A stretch of 64,000 bases of DNA from the NCBI GenBank assembly GCA_000827265.1, contig KN834749.1, positions 2,908,653-2,972,652 of the forward strand. Reading direction: 5' to 3'. The position numbers were made by a program, and so were the translations under genes. Source of the DNA: Collybiopsis luxurians FD-317 M1 (Eukaryota; Basidiomycota; Agaricomycetes; Agaricales; Omphalotaceae). Shown piece after piece: positions 24,505 through 34,940 of this stretch (position 1 is the first letter of the stretch; each line of letters opens with the position of its first letter). The notes under the pieces are model-generated. The model was not told the origin of the DNA and did no database searches. It was given only the letters and a program-made list of their open reading frames with translations.

Positions 24505-25813
24505 CTAGAGCTTTCGCTTTTTGAAGCGGCGGCTATCATCTCGGATCCTCCCAGTTCCTTCATTCAGACGCTTTGTCTCTGCCTGCATAATGTCCAGTGT
24601 AAGTTAAACAGTCCAGGTCACCTCAAGATCCCGACAACGAACCTCAAGGAGCTTCCTTTTCTCCAGGATAGCGTCCCATCGCTCAAGTTGAGCCTGGCTG
24701 TATGCAATCTGTCAAGTCATATCGTGTTAGGAGGTTCACACTGATTCAAACAAATAATCATGACTTACACTCGCTTCCTCCAGACCGCGCTCCGCAGCAG
24801 CAATGTTGAGTGCAAAGCCAAATTCAAAAGAGCGTTCCCTAGTTTCACCTCCGCGCTTAGAAGTAGTGGTCTGCGGGCCTGCTTTTGATTCAGGAGAAGG
24901 CTGATGGGAAGATCGACAGCCATCGCGAATGACATATTCGAGATACTCACTTCAGCTCCGTCCTCAGTCAGGTCGATATAGATGGCCTTGGGATCTTTTA
25001 TCTGAGGATGTTCGACATTGACTTTGACCGCAGACTGAGAGGAGGGAACGACGGAGATAATCAGTGAATGGGAGCATCCATATATGAGTGATATTCAGCA
25101 GCACTCGTGGGACTTACCTGAGCTCTGCCTGCAGCCCCTTCTGGATGATGATTTGGATCCACGTCTGGTTCTTTCCTGACCTTCTTAGGAACTTTCAAGG
25201 TGGGTATTTTACCAAAGACTGCGAGGATGTTGAATATATCGACTTACCGTATCTGATTGTAAAGGTGAATAAAACAGTTTGGAGGCTCGTTGTTGCGGCG
25301 TTGGCCACCTCATCCTCTCCCAGCTGGAAATTGACCCGCAACTGGATATACCCCGCAACCCCTTTATTCCGTTCCAAATTCTCATTTCGGAAATTTTTCG
25401 AGGATATCTCGAAAACTTTCCCAAAAATTTTCGATTGTCTACTCGAGTATACAATATGATCTTGGCCAGAAATCATCTGAATAGATTGACCCCTTTGCGT
25501 CCAATGGTGTATTCCAGGGCCCGCTGTGTAAATTTCGCAAATGGCCTTGCTATGACGGGGAAAGCTGTCTGTTTTCTGCCATTCAAGATAATATTTCTGT
25601 GAGGTGAAGACATCGATGGTGAATGTGTCTGAGTGGAGTAGGGAAAAGCTAACAGGAAGTACGTACAGGATATCTTACAGAAAACTCAGCATCTGCTTCC
25701 ACCGTGATCTTGTCGCCATTTTCTTCCCTCTTTGTTTCCACAGTGGGAGGGGTAAACTCATTTTTCTCCGCTTTGATGACCCACACTCTGACTCCAGATT
25801 GGACAATCGCCAT
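24505..25813 (-). CDS. Uncharacterised protein, paralog C of three
   Basis: Start MAIVQSGVRVWVIKAEKNEF at 25813. Exons then encode QKYYLEWQKTDSFPRHSK, HHWTQRGQSIQMISGQD, GVAGYIQLRVNFQLGEDE and VLFTFTIRYG. Two short repeat-type exons follow: one with VRKEPDVDPNHHPEG and one with SAVKVNVEHPQIKDPK...DLTEDGAE. Next come SPESKAGPQTTTSKRGGE, the helix YSQAQLERWDAILEKRKLLE, and AETKRLNEGTGRIRDD, ending RRFKKRKL-stop. Splice sites and order match paralog B most closely. Function unknown, as for A. The basic end is conserved in all three. Frame intact after splicing. Confidence 0.75.
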
Positions 25814-26350
25814 ACTTGTATTTGCTCCTTGCTAGAGGCAGTTGGAACTTGGAGGTGGTCGGTGGGGAGGAGGATTGAAAATTTTTGTTGAATGAACCTA
25901 CTTATCTCAGCCAACTTGTGCTCATTCACGGCATTAATGATGCTTCTTTCTTGGTTCATCGAGAATGAGAGAAGTTTACTCAATGGTGGTACAATGTCCC
26001 TTAATGCAGGGTTGCATGGAAATAACCTCGAAAGGAAGTTGAGTCAGGCAAAAATTTGTTTACACAAGGCTAATCAAGTAGACAGTGAGTTTAGCTCTCA
26101 GTTCACAGTGACCTCTCCTCCTGAACCTCGCTGTTTCTACTTGGTTCATGGGTGCGCCCTCCTACGCTCAGCCGCTCAGCAATGCTTCCTAGAAGTCCAG
26201 ATGGTCCAGAACGCTCAGCCTGCGTTTACATAAAATCTCGTGTAAATGCCGTACCAGCATGATTGTCTCACGTTCTTGACTTTTGTAGTCTTCATTCGGA
26301 AATGTTGAATGTAGACCCGACGGCGCATTTTTGTACCGTCGTGCTGTTGT

Positions 26351-26728
26351 CGGGACAACTTTACATTTGAGTTTCATATATACTGCACAATAACTTATAT
26401 GGCAAGTATACCCTGAATGGAATGGAACACCCCAAATTCAGCCTGTCCAAAATAACTTACCTGCAAATCCCACTCAGGCGGTCGGGACAACTTTATATTT
26501 GTATATCACATTTACTTCACTATATGTACAGCACATATACCCTGACTAGAGTGAAATAATTCCGACGCCCCAAATTCGGTCTGTCCAAAATTACTTACCT
26601 GCGTATCGCATTGCGGTCGGGACAACTTTATATTCGTATCATACGCTACGACACATGTAGGCGCATATACCCTGAATGGAATGGAATGATTCTGACGCCC
26701 CAAATTCAGTCAGTCCGAAATAACTTAG
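26351..26728. repeat. Tandem repeat, period ~132-135 bp, nearly three copies
   Basis: Copies start at 26351, 26483 and 26618 with CGGGACAACTTTA. Each continues with a TATACCCTGA-TGGAATG block and CCCCAAATTC-GT(C/A)(T/A)GTCC, ending AAAATAACTTACCTGC or a variant. The third copy stops near 26728. The copies differ at several positions, so they are not recent. Non-coding. Confidence 0.85.
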
Positions 26729-26899
26729 GGCCTGTAAACCTGATCTTGATAGTGTATCATATTCCAAGCATTAGACTTCAGTGTGCCTACCACTGTGAGT
26801 CCTTCTTTTTGGTCGAGAGCAGCAATCTGCTTTGTTCAAATCAGGAAAGGCTAATGCTGACGAATGAGTGCAATGTGCACGATTGCGCGACCGCGAGGG

Positions 26900-27240
26900 A
26901 GTGACCGCATCCCAGGAATGATTTGAGCGGCTTGCGGCAGCTTCTGTATTGCCGAGCTGGCAAGTCGGCAAGCGATCCATGTTACACGTATCCGGTTTTG
27001 GAGTGGCGGGGACGGAGAGCAAAAAAGCGTCACATCGGTTATTTGCGCGAGATTTACGCCAGTAGACAAGTCGGCAAGTAAATTCCACGCTTTCATCGTG
27101 AGGGAACCCTCCGAAGAGACGCGACATGACGCGTCGTGGCACCACTGCGATCTAGTTTCGGAGTAAAAAAAAACTGCTTACTTACTGTAGCAGAATAATC
27201 TCGTGGAGATCAAATACAAAAGCGTGTTTACATGTATGCG
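26900..27240. repeat. Dispersed ~300 bp repeat, copy 2
   Basis: Partner of 23535-23830. It contains GCAAGTCGGCAAGCGATCC, CCGGTTTTGGAGTGGCGG and GAGACGCGACATGACGCG. It sits just 3' of the ferritin-like gene. Confidence 0.75.
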
Positions 27241-27307
27241 AATACAGTATTCGAATTACAACTTTTTACTTTATACTTCGGCCATCAACCCACGCGTGAT
27301 CTTCTCC

Positions 27308-28739
27308 TCAATCAGCCTGATATAAGGCGGGTCCAGCAACAATATGCTGGTTGATCATCGAAATATTGAACGGCGTAAGGAAAGGGTCTGAATCCGTTAA
27401 AACAACGAACCTGCAGATCGAGAGAGACTTAGTTCGGAATAGACTCGTCAAGCATCAGCTGATCGGTTCACTTACATGGTGCCGTTAACAATCGGCGCAG
27501 ATCCGTTTCCATACAAAGTGCCTCCTGGCTGTACCGTAGTACCAGTGTTAGTACCCGTAACATTGAGGTCGGTATAGGTGACGTTGAGCTGGGAGACCCA
27601 GGCAACGAATTGCGCAGTTCCCGCAGTGGTGTTCGTAGTATACGATCCATTATATCCGGCAACCTTTCCAGGATCCTCCCAAGAAAGTTCGATCGTACGT
27701 CCAGGCGATGAAAGCGAAGTGACATTGTTAGAGATGGCGGGTTTGAGCCCCAATTCAGTCGCATTAGGATTGTTCTTTCAATAACATTACAATTGTTCAG
27801 CGTTTCCGAGCCAATTCAAAAACATAAGCGAGCCGCTCACCGTAATATTCAAACCAGGAAAAATTTGGAATTCAATGCGCGGGTTTTCAGCCGGGCAGGA
27901 CTTTATGTAAGGTGCTAGAAGGGTCCACTGCATAGATTGAGTGATCCCTGTTTCGTGCCACACTGGCATGGGGAAAAGACCTTCGAATTGTCTAAATATC
28001 ATTTGTTGCCTTGCCTCGGTCGATATCGACTGAAGCAGAATTTGGGCTGAGGGGCGCGAGTCGAGGTGTTCTATGAATCCGTAAGTCCCTGACTCTCCGA
28101 AACGGGTGAGCTAAGGCAATGACACCCTAAGTACGCTTCCTTGATACCTTTGCAAGCTGCACGTACCTTTTGACAAAAATCCACAAACTCTGGGACTGTA
28201 GTGAAGGGATACTGATATTCGCATTGCTTGGCGGCGTTGGCTGCAGTAGACAAGATTGGCCAACGCAGCGGTGACAGAGAATGAGTCTTGACTTACGACC
28301 GAGTATATCAGTCAACACCTTTGCATGTCCGACTTCCTGATCAGCCATAAACTCTATCAAGTACAAGTCATCGTCGCTGAATCCGGCCTGTTGAAATTCA
28401 TCCCTAGAGAATTGCGCCAACCCGTGATGGAAGAGATCCAGTTCTATGTACTCTTGATTCAATCCTAAATTCTGTTAGGAAAGCTTTTAATGTGGTATTA
28501 TGGAAGGAAGGCAAGTAGAAACGTACGAGGGACTGAAAATCAAAATCGCTTAGAGGTGTATATACAGGAGGAGTGGAATTTGTCCCCAGGCCTCCAGGTG
28601 GCGTAAATGGAGTTGGCAAGCTGGTAGGTCCCGTCGAGACCGGGGAGGCAGCTGCAAAATGTGCTAGGTTAATTTCATCGCTGAAAAGGGAGACGGCGAC
28701 GAGAAGGGCAGGTGTGAAGAGGAGATTTCTGCTGATCAT
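27308..28739 (-). CDS. Secreted ferritin-like domain protein, Rds1 (stress response) family
   Basis: Start ATG 28739 gives MISRNLLFTPALLVAVSLF, a likely signal peptide, then a Pro/Thr-rich stretch. The ferritin_2 four-helix domain follows: LNQEYIELDLFHHGLAQF, DDDLYLIEFMADQEVGHAK (metal-site style E and ExxH) and AANAAKQCEYQYPF. It continues with RQQMIFRQFEGLFPMPVW, ENPRIEFQIFPGLNIT, and a C-terminal beta-rich part with many N-glycosylation sites (GYNGSYTTNTTAG, LNVTYTDLNVTGTN), ending GPALYQAD-stop. Fungal Rds1-type proteins have this architecture; their biochemical role is not settled. A codon-poor stretch upstream of this ATG offers no better start, and a TATA box lies just upstream. A relic of the gene lies at 24030. 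Confidence 0.85.
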
Positions 28740-28780
28740 CACAGACAAGCGTTTTGATCAATGTAGACGGTCTCAGAATC

Positions 28781-28789
28781 ATTTATATA
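28781..28789 (-). promoter_or_regulatory. TATA box of the ferritin-like gene
   Basis: On the minus strand the sequence reads TATATAAAT about 42 bp before the ATG at 28739. The short spacing implies a very short 5' leader and favours this ATG. Confidence 0.5.
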
Positions 28790-30328
28790 CCAGTTCGGAC
28801 TGAGGCTGGAAAAGTCTATCACTGACGCACAGAATGAGATTTCCGGTGACGCGTCGCGGCCAAGTGAACTGTACAGTGGTGTAATGGTCATATAATAAGA
28901 AGCAAGAGATCAATGTTACGCGTAGATGCTTTCAGGGGAAATCCTGGAAATTACCACATTATCGCATCATTCCAGACTCAGGACTGCTTCCGTCTGAAGC
29001 TCTCGCCCGATCCTGCGCGAAATGAACTGGAGAATCGTGAATATACTCCAGCTTGACGCAACAGTTTTATAATTCGGATTTATGAAGGGAGAACCTACGG
29101 AGCCTTGCGTCCATAAGTCTCTCTACAAACATGGGCAATATGTTTGAGAGGACGACTGAGAAAATCATTCCAATCAGGTGAATTTAATAGACCCAGCTTT
29201 GACACCTACGCGGCGATGATAGAAAGAAACGGCTTGATTCTGTCCTGACTGGAATATGAATAGCCCAACTTGTAGGCTGTGACGCATATAATGATTCTCT
29301 GAATGACGCAGCACAACATACATGTTGGGTTTGATGGTGTAACTTGCGATATTTTAAGAAAGAGCAAAAAAAAAAAAATTGTGCGGTGTTTCGGACATAC
29401 GAGATTGAAAAAAATTTACCTGATGGCTTTTGACTCAATTCCACTTAACCAGAGGGCGTTTTCAGATGCGGAGTGGATACCCAACGGTTGAGAATCTTGT
29501 CCTTTCTTTCTCAATACTGATTATCGTACCCAAAAGCCCTATTCCCAGTTCGGTGTGATCAAATCAGCTATGAAGGAAAAGATAGTTGATCTTCTCCGGG
29601 AAAAGAACGGTTCCGCTTTATATCGGAGATGCATAAAAAATATTCTTTGGCTAGCCCCGGTTTGATTGGGAAGGGTGGGGAGTGGAGAAAAGTGAAACTG
29701 GGGCGGGGTAATCTCCGGAGTATTAGCGAAGATCCATGTGGGCCGGCGGTTCCGTCTGATCGTACCTTCCATCTTGTCCTCGCCAACACCATGCACGGCC
29801 TGCATGTACAGCAGTACCAACTCACAACGCTCGCAGGCATTCTATACACTTAATATCCTTGTGATCTCCTCGAGTTGGTCGTAGCTGCTCTGCGGAAGGA
29901 TCACATTGACATTTTTCAGCGAGAATTTGGCCGGGCCTCTCTGTCCTCGCAGATTCTATCTATCTTTTTTTGTAGCTTGCCTCTTTCTGTTCCTGGTGTT
30001 CAGATACGAATCTATTTTATTACCAAATTCTGCCTACAAACCGCAACGAAGAGCAACACCTGACAATTTTTCTGCCTTCTACAGTCGCATCATTCCATTT
30101 TGGTGTGTCGCCGGTGTTCCCGGGCCGCCGATTGAATTCTCAAAGAAACTTGTGCACATCACCTGGCTGAACGCGTCTGTTGATGCAATATACTCTTACC
30201 GCTTCTCTCTTTTTCCATCCTTCCGATGGTTTAAAAGGACTCATGCAGTCTTCCCACACCACGGTGCTTCTTGAGTGCAAATTTTTTTTTGCTCCGCTTT
30301 CGCGTCTCGAAGTACTTGCTGAACAGAC
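28790..30328. other. Intergenic region, no gene recognised
   Basis: Divergent promoter space between the ferritin-like gene (-) and the sugar transporter (+). ORFs on both strands near 29540-29850 lack family signals and overlap each other. A poly-A run lies at about 29368-29380. Nothing else supported. Confidence 0.5.
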
Positions 30329-32696
30329 ATGACGGCGGTTCCAACGAATACGAGGGCCATTGTCCTCGCCTTTTTCGTTGCCTTTGGTGAGTCATTCTCG
30401 CTCTCAATGAGGCTCTTAGTGAACTGACTTGGCTTCAATTGCCAGGAGGTAAGAATGAGTTGGAGAACGGAGCATGCAACGAGACTGAGCATGTCGTGTT
30501 AACCAGGGTTTCTGTTTGGATATGACATTGGTGTCATATCGGTATGGCTTCAGCACCATATCACGTTATCTACGTTTCTGATACCATGTACAGGGTCTCT
30601 TGGTTATGCCTGACTTTATTCAACGATTCGGCACGCAAAATCCTGACGGATCCTTTACGCTTTCCCCATCCCGCCAATCACTGATTACATCTCTTTTATC
30701 TGCTGGGTACGTCAATTGATTGATGCTGGTGAAAGTGGTTATACTAATGCTGTTCAACGATTAGCACCTTTGTGTAAGCTTCTTGGTTTTTCAGTTTATG
30801 CAGCTACTCAAACATCTCAAAGTGGTGCCCTCGGGCAAGCTTTCACGGCCGACCGATTCGGTCGTCGACACAGTATTCTCATCTGGGCCGCTATTTTCAC
30901 TATTGGTGTTGCGATCCAGACCGGTACTGTGGATTCCGTGGCTCAGATTTCCATCGGTCGTTTTATCGCTGGTCTTGGTGTCGGAGCTATGTCAGGTGTG
31001 CTAACCGGTCGCACTTCTTTTTCGATAGTCATCACTAATCGAGTAATCCGTTCCTTCAGCTATCGTACCGTACGTGAAATTTTTACCGGACTGAGTAACT
31101 ACGTCTAATGGTGAGGCAAACATAGACTGTACAACGGAGAAACAGCTCCCAAAGCTCTTCGGGGTACCCTGTTGGTGCTCTATCAAGTGCAGATTATCAC
31201 TGGGTAAGTGTTGCAACCGAGTGGAATCGAAATTATACCGAACACTCTGCTCTAGCATTTTCTTGAGTTATGTCTTCGATCTCGGTACCCATGCACTCAA
31301 AGGCCCCGCATCTTGGCGTATTCCCGTGGGTCTCCAGCTAGTTTGGGGTGCTATCCTTCTCTCTGGAATTTTCTTCCTGCCAGAGTCACCGTGCGTCGAT
31401 CGCTTTCTAAATTTGTTTACCCACATTCTCAACGCCATCGTCCCAGACGTCACCTCCTCGGAACCGGCAGACGCGAAGAGGCTTGCGTGGTTATCGCCCA
31501 ACTGAATAGTGTTCCCGTTGACGACCCGCTTGTTGATGAACTCGTTGACGAACTGCAGTACGCCATTGATGCCGAAAATGAAGGCGGAAAGGCGACGTGG
31601 CTAGAGTGTTTCTCCCCGGTCAATGGATTATGGAAGCGAGTCGTGAACGGCATGATGCTCCAGTTCCTGCAGCAGCTTAACGGTCAAAACTTCTACTGTA
31701 AGCTTCTGATTAAATTGTATGAAACCCAGACCCTTTGTAACGCCCCTCCTTTGCAGACTACTATGGCGACACATTCTTCCAGTCTGCTGGAACACAGCTA
31801 TCCCCGTATGTCATTCAAGTGATCCTCGGCGCTGTTTCTGTTGTGGGAACGGTTCCCGCCTTGGTGAGTGTACAACTCTGTAGCTTGGTTGTGCTTCAAA
31901 ATTAACGGTGTACTTTAGTGGGCTATTGAGAGGGTTGGACGTCGCCGTCTGCTACTCATCGGTGCAGCTTGGCAAGCTGTTTGTGCCCTCATTGTATGTA
32001 CTCTTTTGGTTTTCTTGTCCTACCATCTCACAATTCTCGAACAGGCTGGATTGGGCGGACACTTCACCATTGCGGCACCAAAGACACCTATAGATCAGCT
32101 AACCCACCGCAACAAGCAAGGAGGCGATCTACTGATCGCCTTCGCCGTTCTTCACGTGTTCGGTTTCTCCATGTTTTGGGGACCTACTCCGTTCGTATTC
32201 TCGTTTATCGCTCTTCAATTTTGATACTCGGCATTGACCTCTTCCATGGGTCTTTGCAGATGGGTCTACCTTGGCGAATCATTCCCTCTGCGTATCCGAC
32301 CTAAAGCTATCGCTCTCGGCAGTGCCACTAATTGGGTTTGGAACTTCTTACTGAGTTTCTTCGCTCCCAAGATTGCCAATGAGTAAGTTTTCGAACATGC
32401 AAGCGCTTTATTTGAGTAGATAATATTCTAATCACTCTTTCCCGGGATGCAGTATTGGCCCCTTGATTCTGCTCATCTTCTTTGGAATGCTCGTTGTTGC
32501 ATTCATCTACGTCTTCCTTTTCATCCCAGAAACAAAAGGCCTCACTCTCGAGGAAGTCGATGAGATGTATAGATCCGGGATCAAGCCATGGAATTCGACC
32601 TCGTTCGTTCCCAGTCTCGGACAGCGTGCACACGAAAAGGCGGTCGCCCATGAAGTACGTCATGAGAAGGAGAAGGCGGATCGGGATTCTGCGTAG
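30329..32696 (+). CDS. MFS sugar (hexose) transporter with micro-exons
   Basis: Twelve-helix sugar porter of the plasma membrane, probably a proton symporter (family knowledge). It begins [20 protein letters not shown]. Motifs in order: [43 protein letters not shown] (loop 2-3 motif); [42 protein letters not shown] (PESPR motif); [62 protein letters not shown] (PETKG motif). Obtaining FGGFLFG, AGTFVG and SAIVPLYN requires exons of 3 nt (30446-30448), 9 nt (30765-30773) and 10 nt (31060-31069), each flanked by 49-64 bp introns with GT-AG ends. The 3' end is duplicated at 34598. Substrate unknown; nearby GH51 suggests pentoses or hexoses from plant cell walls. Confidence 0.93.
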
Positions 32697-34597
32697 AATT
32701 TATACGGCGGGCGGTCTTTTCTTTAATGAATTTGTACATGTCAGAACTACCTTTGCTTTTAACGGTTCATGCTCGCGCAATGATTATACAATAAAACGAA
32801 ATCGCATTTTCTCTTTTCTGCGAACCCAAGTTCTAAGGAATGATTAAGGTTAAGATGAACATACGAGTATCCTACATGACCGATCTCAAAGGAAGCTGAA
32901 GATGAGAGAATATATCACCGGCGACCGAATATCGGTAAAACAAGGCCGACAAAATGGCCCGATATCATCCAAATCTACCATCGTAACTTCCTTTTTACCC
33001 AGATGAACCTTGACGAACATAGGACCTGGATTCCTACGGCGAACCTTCACTACGCTTTGAAGTTGCGCAGCTATAGGTTCCCAAGGCGCTCGTCCATCCT
33101 GCCAACAATATACTAGAAATTGAACTCTGAGAGTCGAAAGTTTGGGAAGTTTTCGCTCTGCCGGGAATAGAGGCGAGAACATTTGATTGGGCTCGGAAGT
33201 CCACGCGCGGTCGGTATAAGAGGAGTTCAGGGACAAGGACTGAAGGGTAGGTGTAATCGAAAGAAAGTCGGCTAAAACCCTCGAAGGCATCATTCCGATA
33301 GTCAAGCTGCGTAAGGAACAACTCGAGTTCGCGAGCATCGAAAGAAGCTGCGATACTCCCTCGCTAGCATCGTCTACTAAACCAATCTCAAGAGTATCCA
33401 AAGACGGCAAACGCAATGCTTCCCACGACTCGCGTCCAAAGTATCCGCTGACCATCGGTAGGCATAAATTCGTAAGATGCCGATGAGTAAACGTAGGTCC
33501 TGCTCGATCATCGGAATTGCGTTCAAAAAGTATACGGTCGTAGTAGAGAAGATAGACACTTTGCAAAAGCTGGCAACGCGAAAGGAGAGGTAATATCGAC
33601 CCTCCCTCATAGCGTGAAAGGTATAGAGCGGTCAAATGAGTGCAGTCAACTGGATCGATATCCCAGGAACTGACCATAGTGAGTTGCCGAAGTCGAGGAC
33701 AAGGATTGAAGATGTGAAAAGGGTTTTCGCGTTCGTCGTCAGGATGGATCGCCTGGTCGTAGTATTTCAAGTGCACAAGGTTGGGAAAGTATCCTTCGTC
33801 AGGCTTTGCTCGCAACGCCAAGCGTGAGACCATATCCCTGAACGCGCCGGGTCCAGTGTCCAAACGCACGTCGTACCATTTGCCAGAAGTGTCCGACAAC
33901 GTATCAAAAACGCCGCGGCGAGGTCTATCGCCCAGTGCTTGATCCGGATATTCAAGATCTAGACGTAATTTCGCTACACCTGAGCGAAAGATGTATTCGA
34001 TGAGAAGATCGGCAATGCCATCGTTTGTGATATACTCAAAGTGAAGATGAAACGAAGACCAGAATCGCTGCTGGGAGCAGACAATGTTACGCCACTCCGA
34101 GCAGGTGCTGGCTATAACCTGCGCAGGACAATGAACTTTTCCGGCTTCGTTGAGAGTCACTGTGAACGTCAAAGGTGAGTCTAACCCGCAGTACATGGTA
34201 AAAATCTCTGTTAAAGTCTCGACAGGAAGCTTTTGGATCGGATCATTTAGATTTTGGAGAGGTCGAAGCACAGTAGGCAATACAGTAGACATTGAACTTT
34301 GTGGCGGCAAATTGTTAGCATTCAAATTGGATTTCAAAAGGTGGGCATACCAATCCCAATTGGCAAAGATGGCATGAAAGAGCCTGAGGGAATGGGGGAA
34401 AATTTTATACTCAACTCGCTCTTTGTGTGCATCCAATTTAATTGGACAAAGGGTTTTTCGTCGGATAACAGTTACCGTAAGGAAGTTTTGAAGCTCAAAC
34501 ATGTAGCTGTACATCGAAAGGAAAAAGTGCTTCAGAAGAAAGGTCCATGGCTGAGCAAAGGGAAAAAAAATAATAAAATTCAGGCTCGGAGCGTCGC
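32421..34597. repeat. Tandem segmental duplication, unit 1
   Basis: Begins in the last intron of the sugar transporter (ATATTCTAATCACTC) and spans its final exon, 3' UTR and F-box gene 1 with its upstream flank. It is directly followed by unit 2, whose start (ATATTCTGATCACTC) matches. Confidence 0.85.
32886..34292 (-). CDS. F-box/LRR-like protein (agaricomycete family), intact copy
   Basis: Single-exon frame of 468 residues. The N-terminal NDPIQKLPVETLTEIFTMYC is the F-box-type helix pair (LPxExLxxIF) that would bind Skp1. Next comes CPAQVIASTCSEWRNIVCS, typical of mushroom F-box proteins. Irregular leucine-rich segments then run to the end (LPSLDTLEIGLVDDAS, SLRSLTIGMMPSRVLADF). The start at 34292 is chosen because the paralog at 36314 begins the same way; the frame remains open to 34727 but that part is antisense to a duplicated transporter fragment. 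Target protein unknown. The family is strongly expanded in agaricomycetes, often in variable regions like this one. Confidence 0.85.
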   Translation of the reverse strand: MSTVLPTVLRPLQNLNDPIQKLPVETLTEIFTMYCGLDSPLTFTVTLNEAGKVHCPAQVIASTCSEWRNIVCSQQRFWSSFHLHFEYITNDGIADLLIEYIFRSGVAKLRLDLEYPDQALGDRPRRGVFDTLSDTSGKWYDVRLDTGPGAFRDMVSRLALRAKPDEGYFPNLVHLKYYDQAIHPDDERENPFHIFNPCPRLRQLTMVSSWDIDPVDCTHLTALYLSRYEGGSILPLLSRCQLLQSVYLLYYDRILFERNSDDRAGPTFTHRHLTNLCLPMVSGYFGRESWEALRLPSLDTLEIGLVDDASEGVSQLLSMLANSSCSLRSLTIGMMPSRVLADFLSITPTLQSLSLNSSYTDRAWTSEPNQMFSPLFPAERKLPKLSTLRVQFLVYCWQDGRAPWEPIAAQLQSVVKVRRRNPGPMFVKVHLGKKEVTMVDLDDIGPFCRPCFTDIRSPVIYSLIFSFL

Positions 34598-34925
34598 CCA
34601 TATTCTGATCACTCATTTCCGGGATATATACAGCATCGGCCCCTTGATTCTGCATATTTTCGAAATGCTCATCGTTGCATTCATTTACGTATTCCGGCAT
34701 CAAGCCATGGAATACGGCCTCGTTCATTCCCAGCTGTAGAATTCATCCGGCGTGCGGTCTTTTTCTTTAATGACTTTGTGTAAGTCAGAATCAAGTCAGA
34801 ACTACCTTTGCTTTTACCGTTTCATGCTCGCGCAATGATTACACAATAACTCCAGATCTCATTTACTTTTCTCTGCGAACACAAGTTCTACGGAATAATT
34901 AAGGTTCAGATGAACGCAGGAGCAC
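34598..34925 (+). pseudogene. Duplicated 3' fragment of the sugar transporter
   Basis: Aligns with 32421-32860: GGCCCCTTGATTCTGC, GTTGCATTCAT-TACGT, ATCAAGCCATGGAAT-CG, then the 3' UTR (CATGCTCGCGCAATGATTA). It lost about 55 bp covering the PETKG motif and about 75 bp covering the terminal codons. There is no upstream transporter sequence, so it cannot encode a transporter. Confidence 0.85.
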
Positions 34926-34940
34926 TCTACACGAATATTC

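Larger units (their letters stand above)
25814..27307. other. Intergenic region upstream of paralog C, repeat-rich
   Basis: Holds the promoter side of paralog C, a 133-bp-period tandem repeat (26351-26728) and copy 2 of the dispersed repeat (26900-27240). No gene recognised. Confidence 0.6.

Noticed and set aside
29540..29850. Mutually overlapping ORFs on both strands
   Set aside because: Neither strand shows a protein-like pattern; random open frames in a 1.5 kb spacer.
30387..30506. One 120-bp intron instead of two introns around a 3-nt exon
   Set aside because: It would give FGFLFG with one glycine lost, and 120 bp is twice the usual intron length here. It is not excluded without transcripts.
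34293..34727. N-terminal extension of F-box gene 1 to a 613-residue protein
   Set aside because: The extra frame is antisense to the duplicated transporter fragment and is not matched in the second F-box copy, which starts at the equivalent of 34292.
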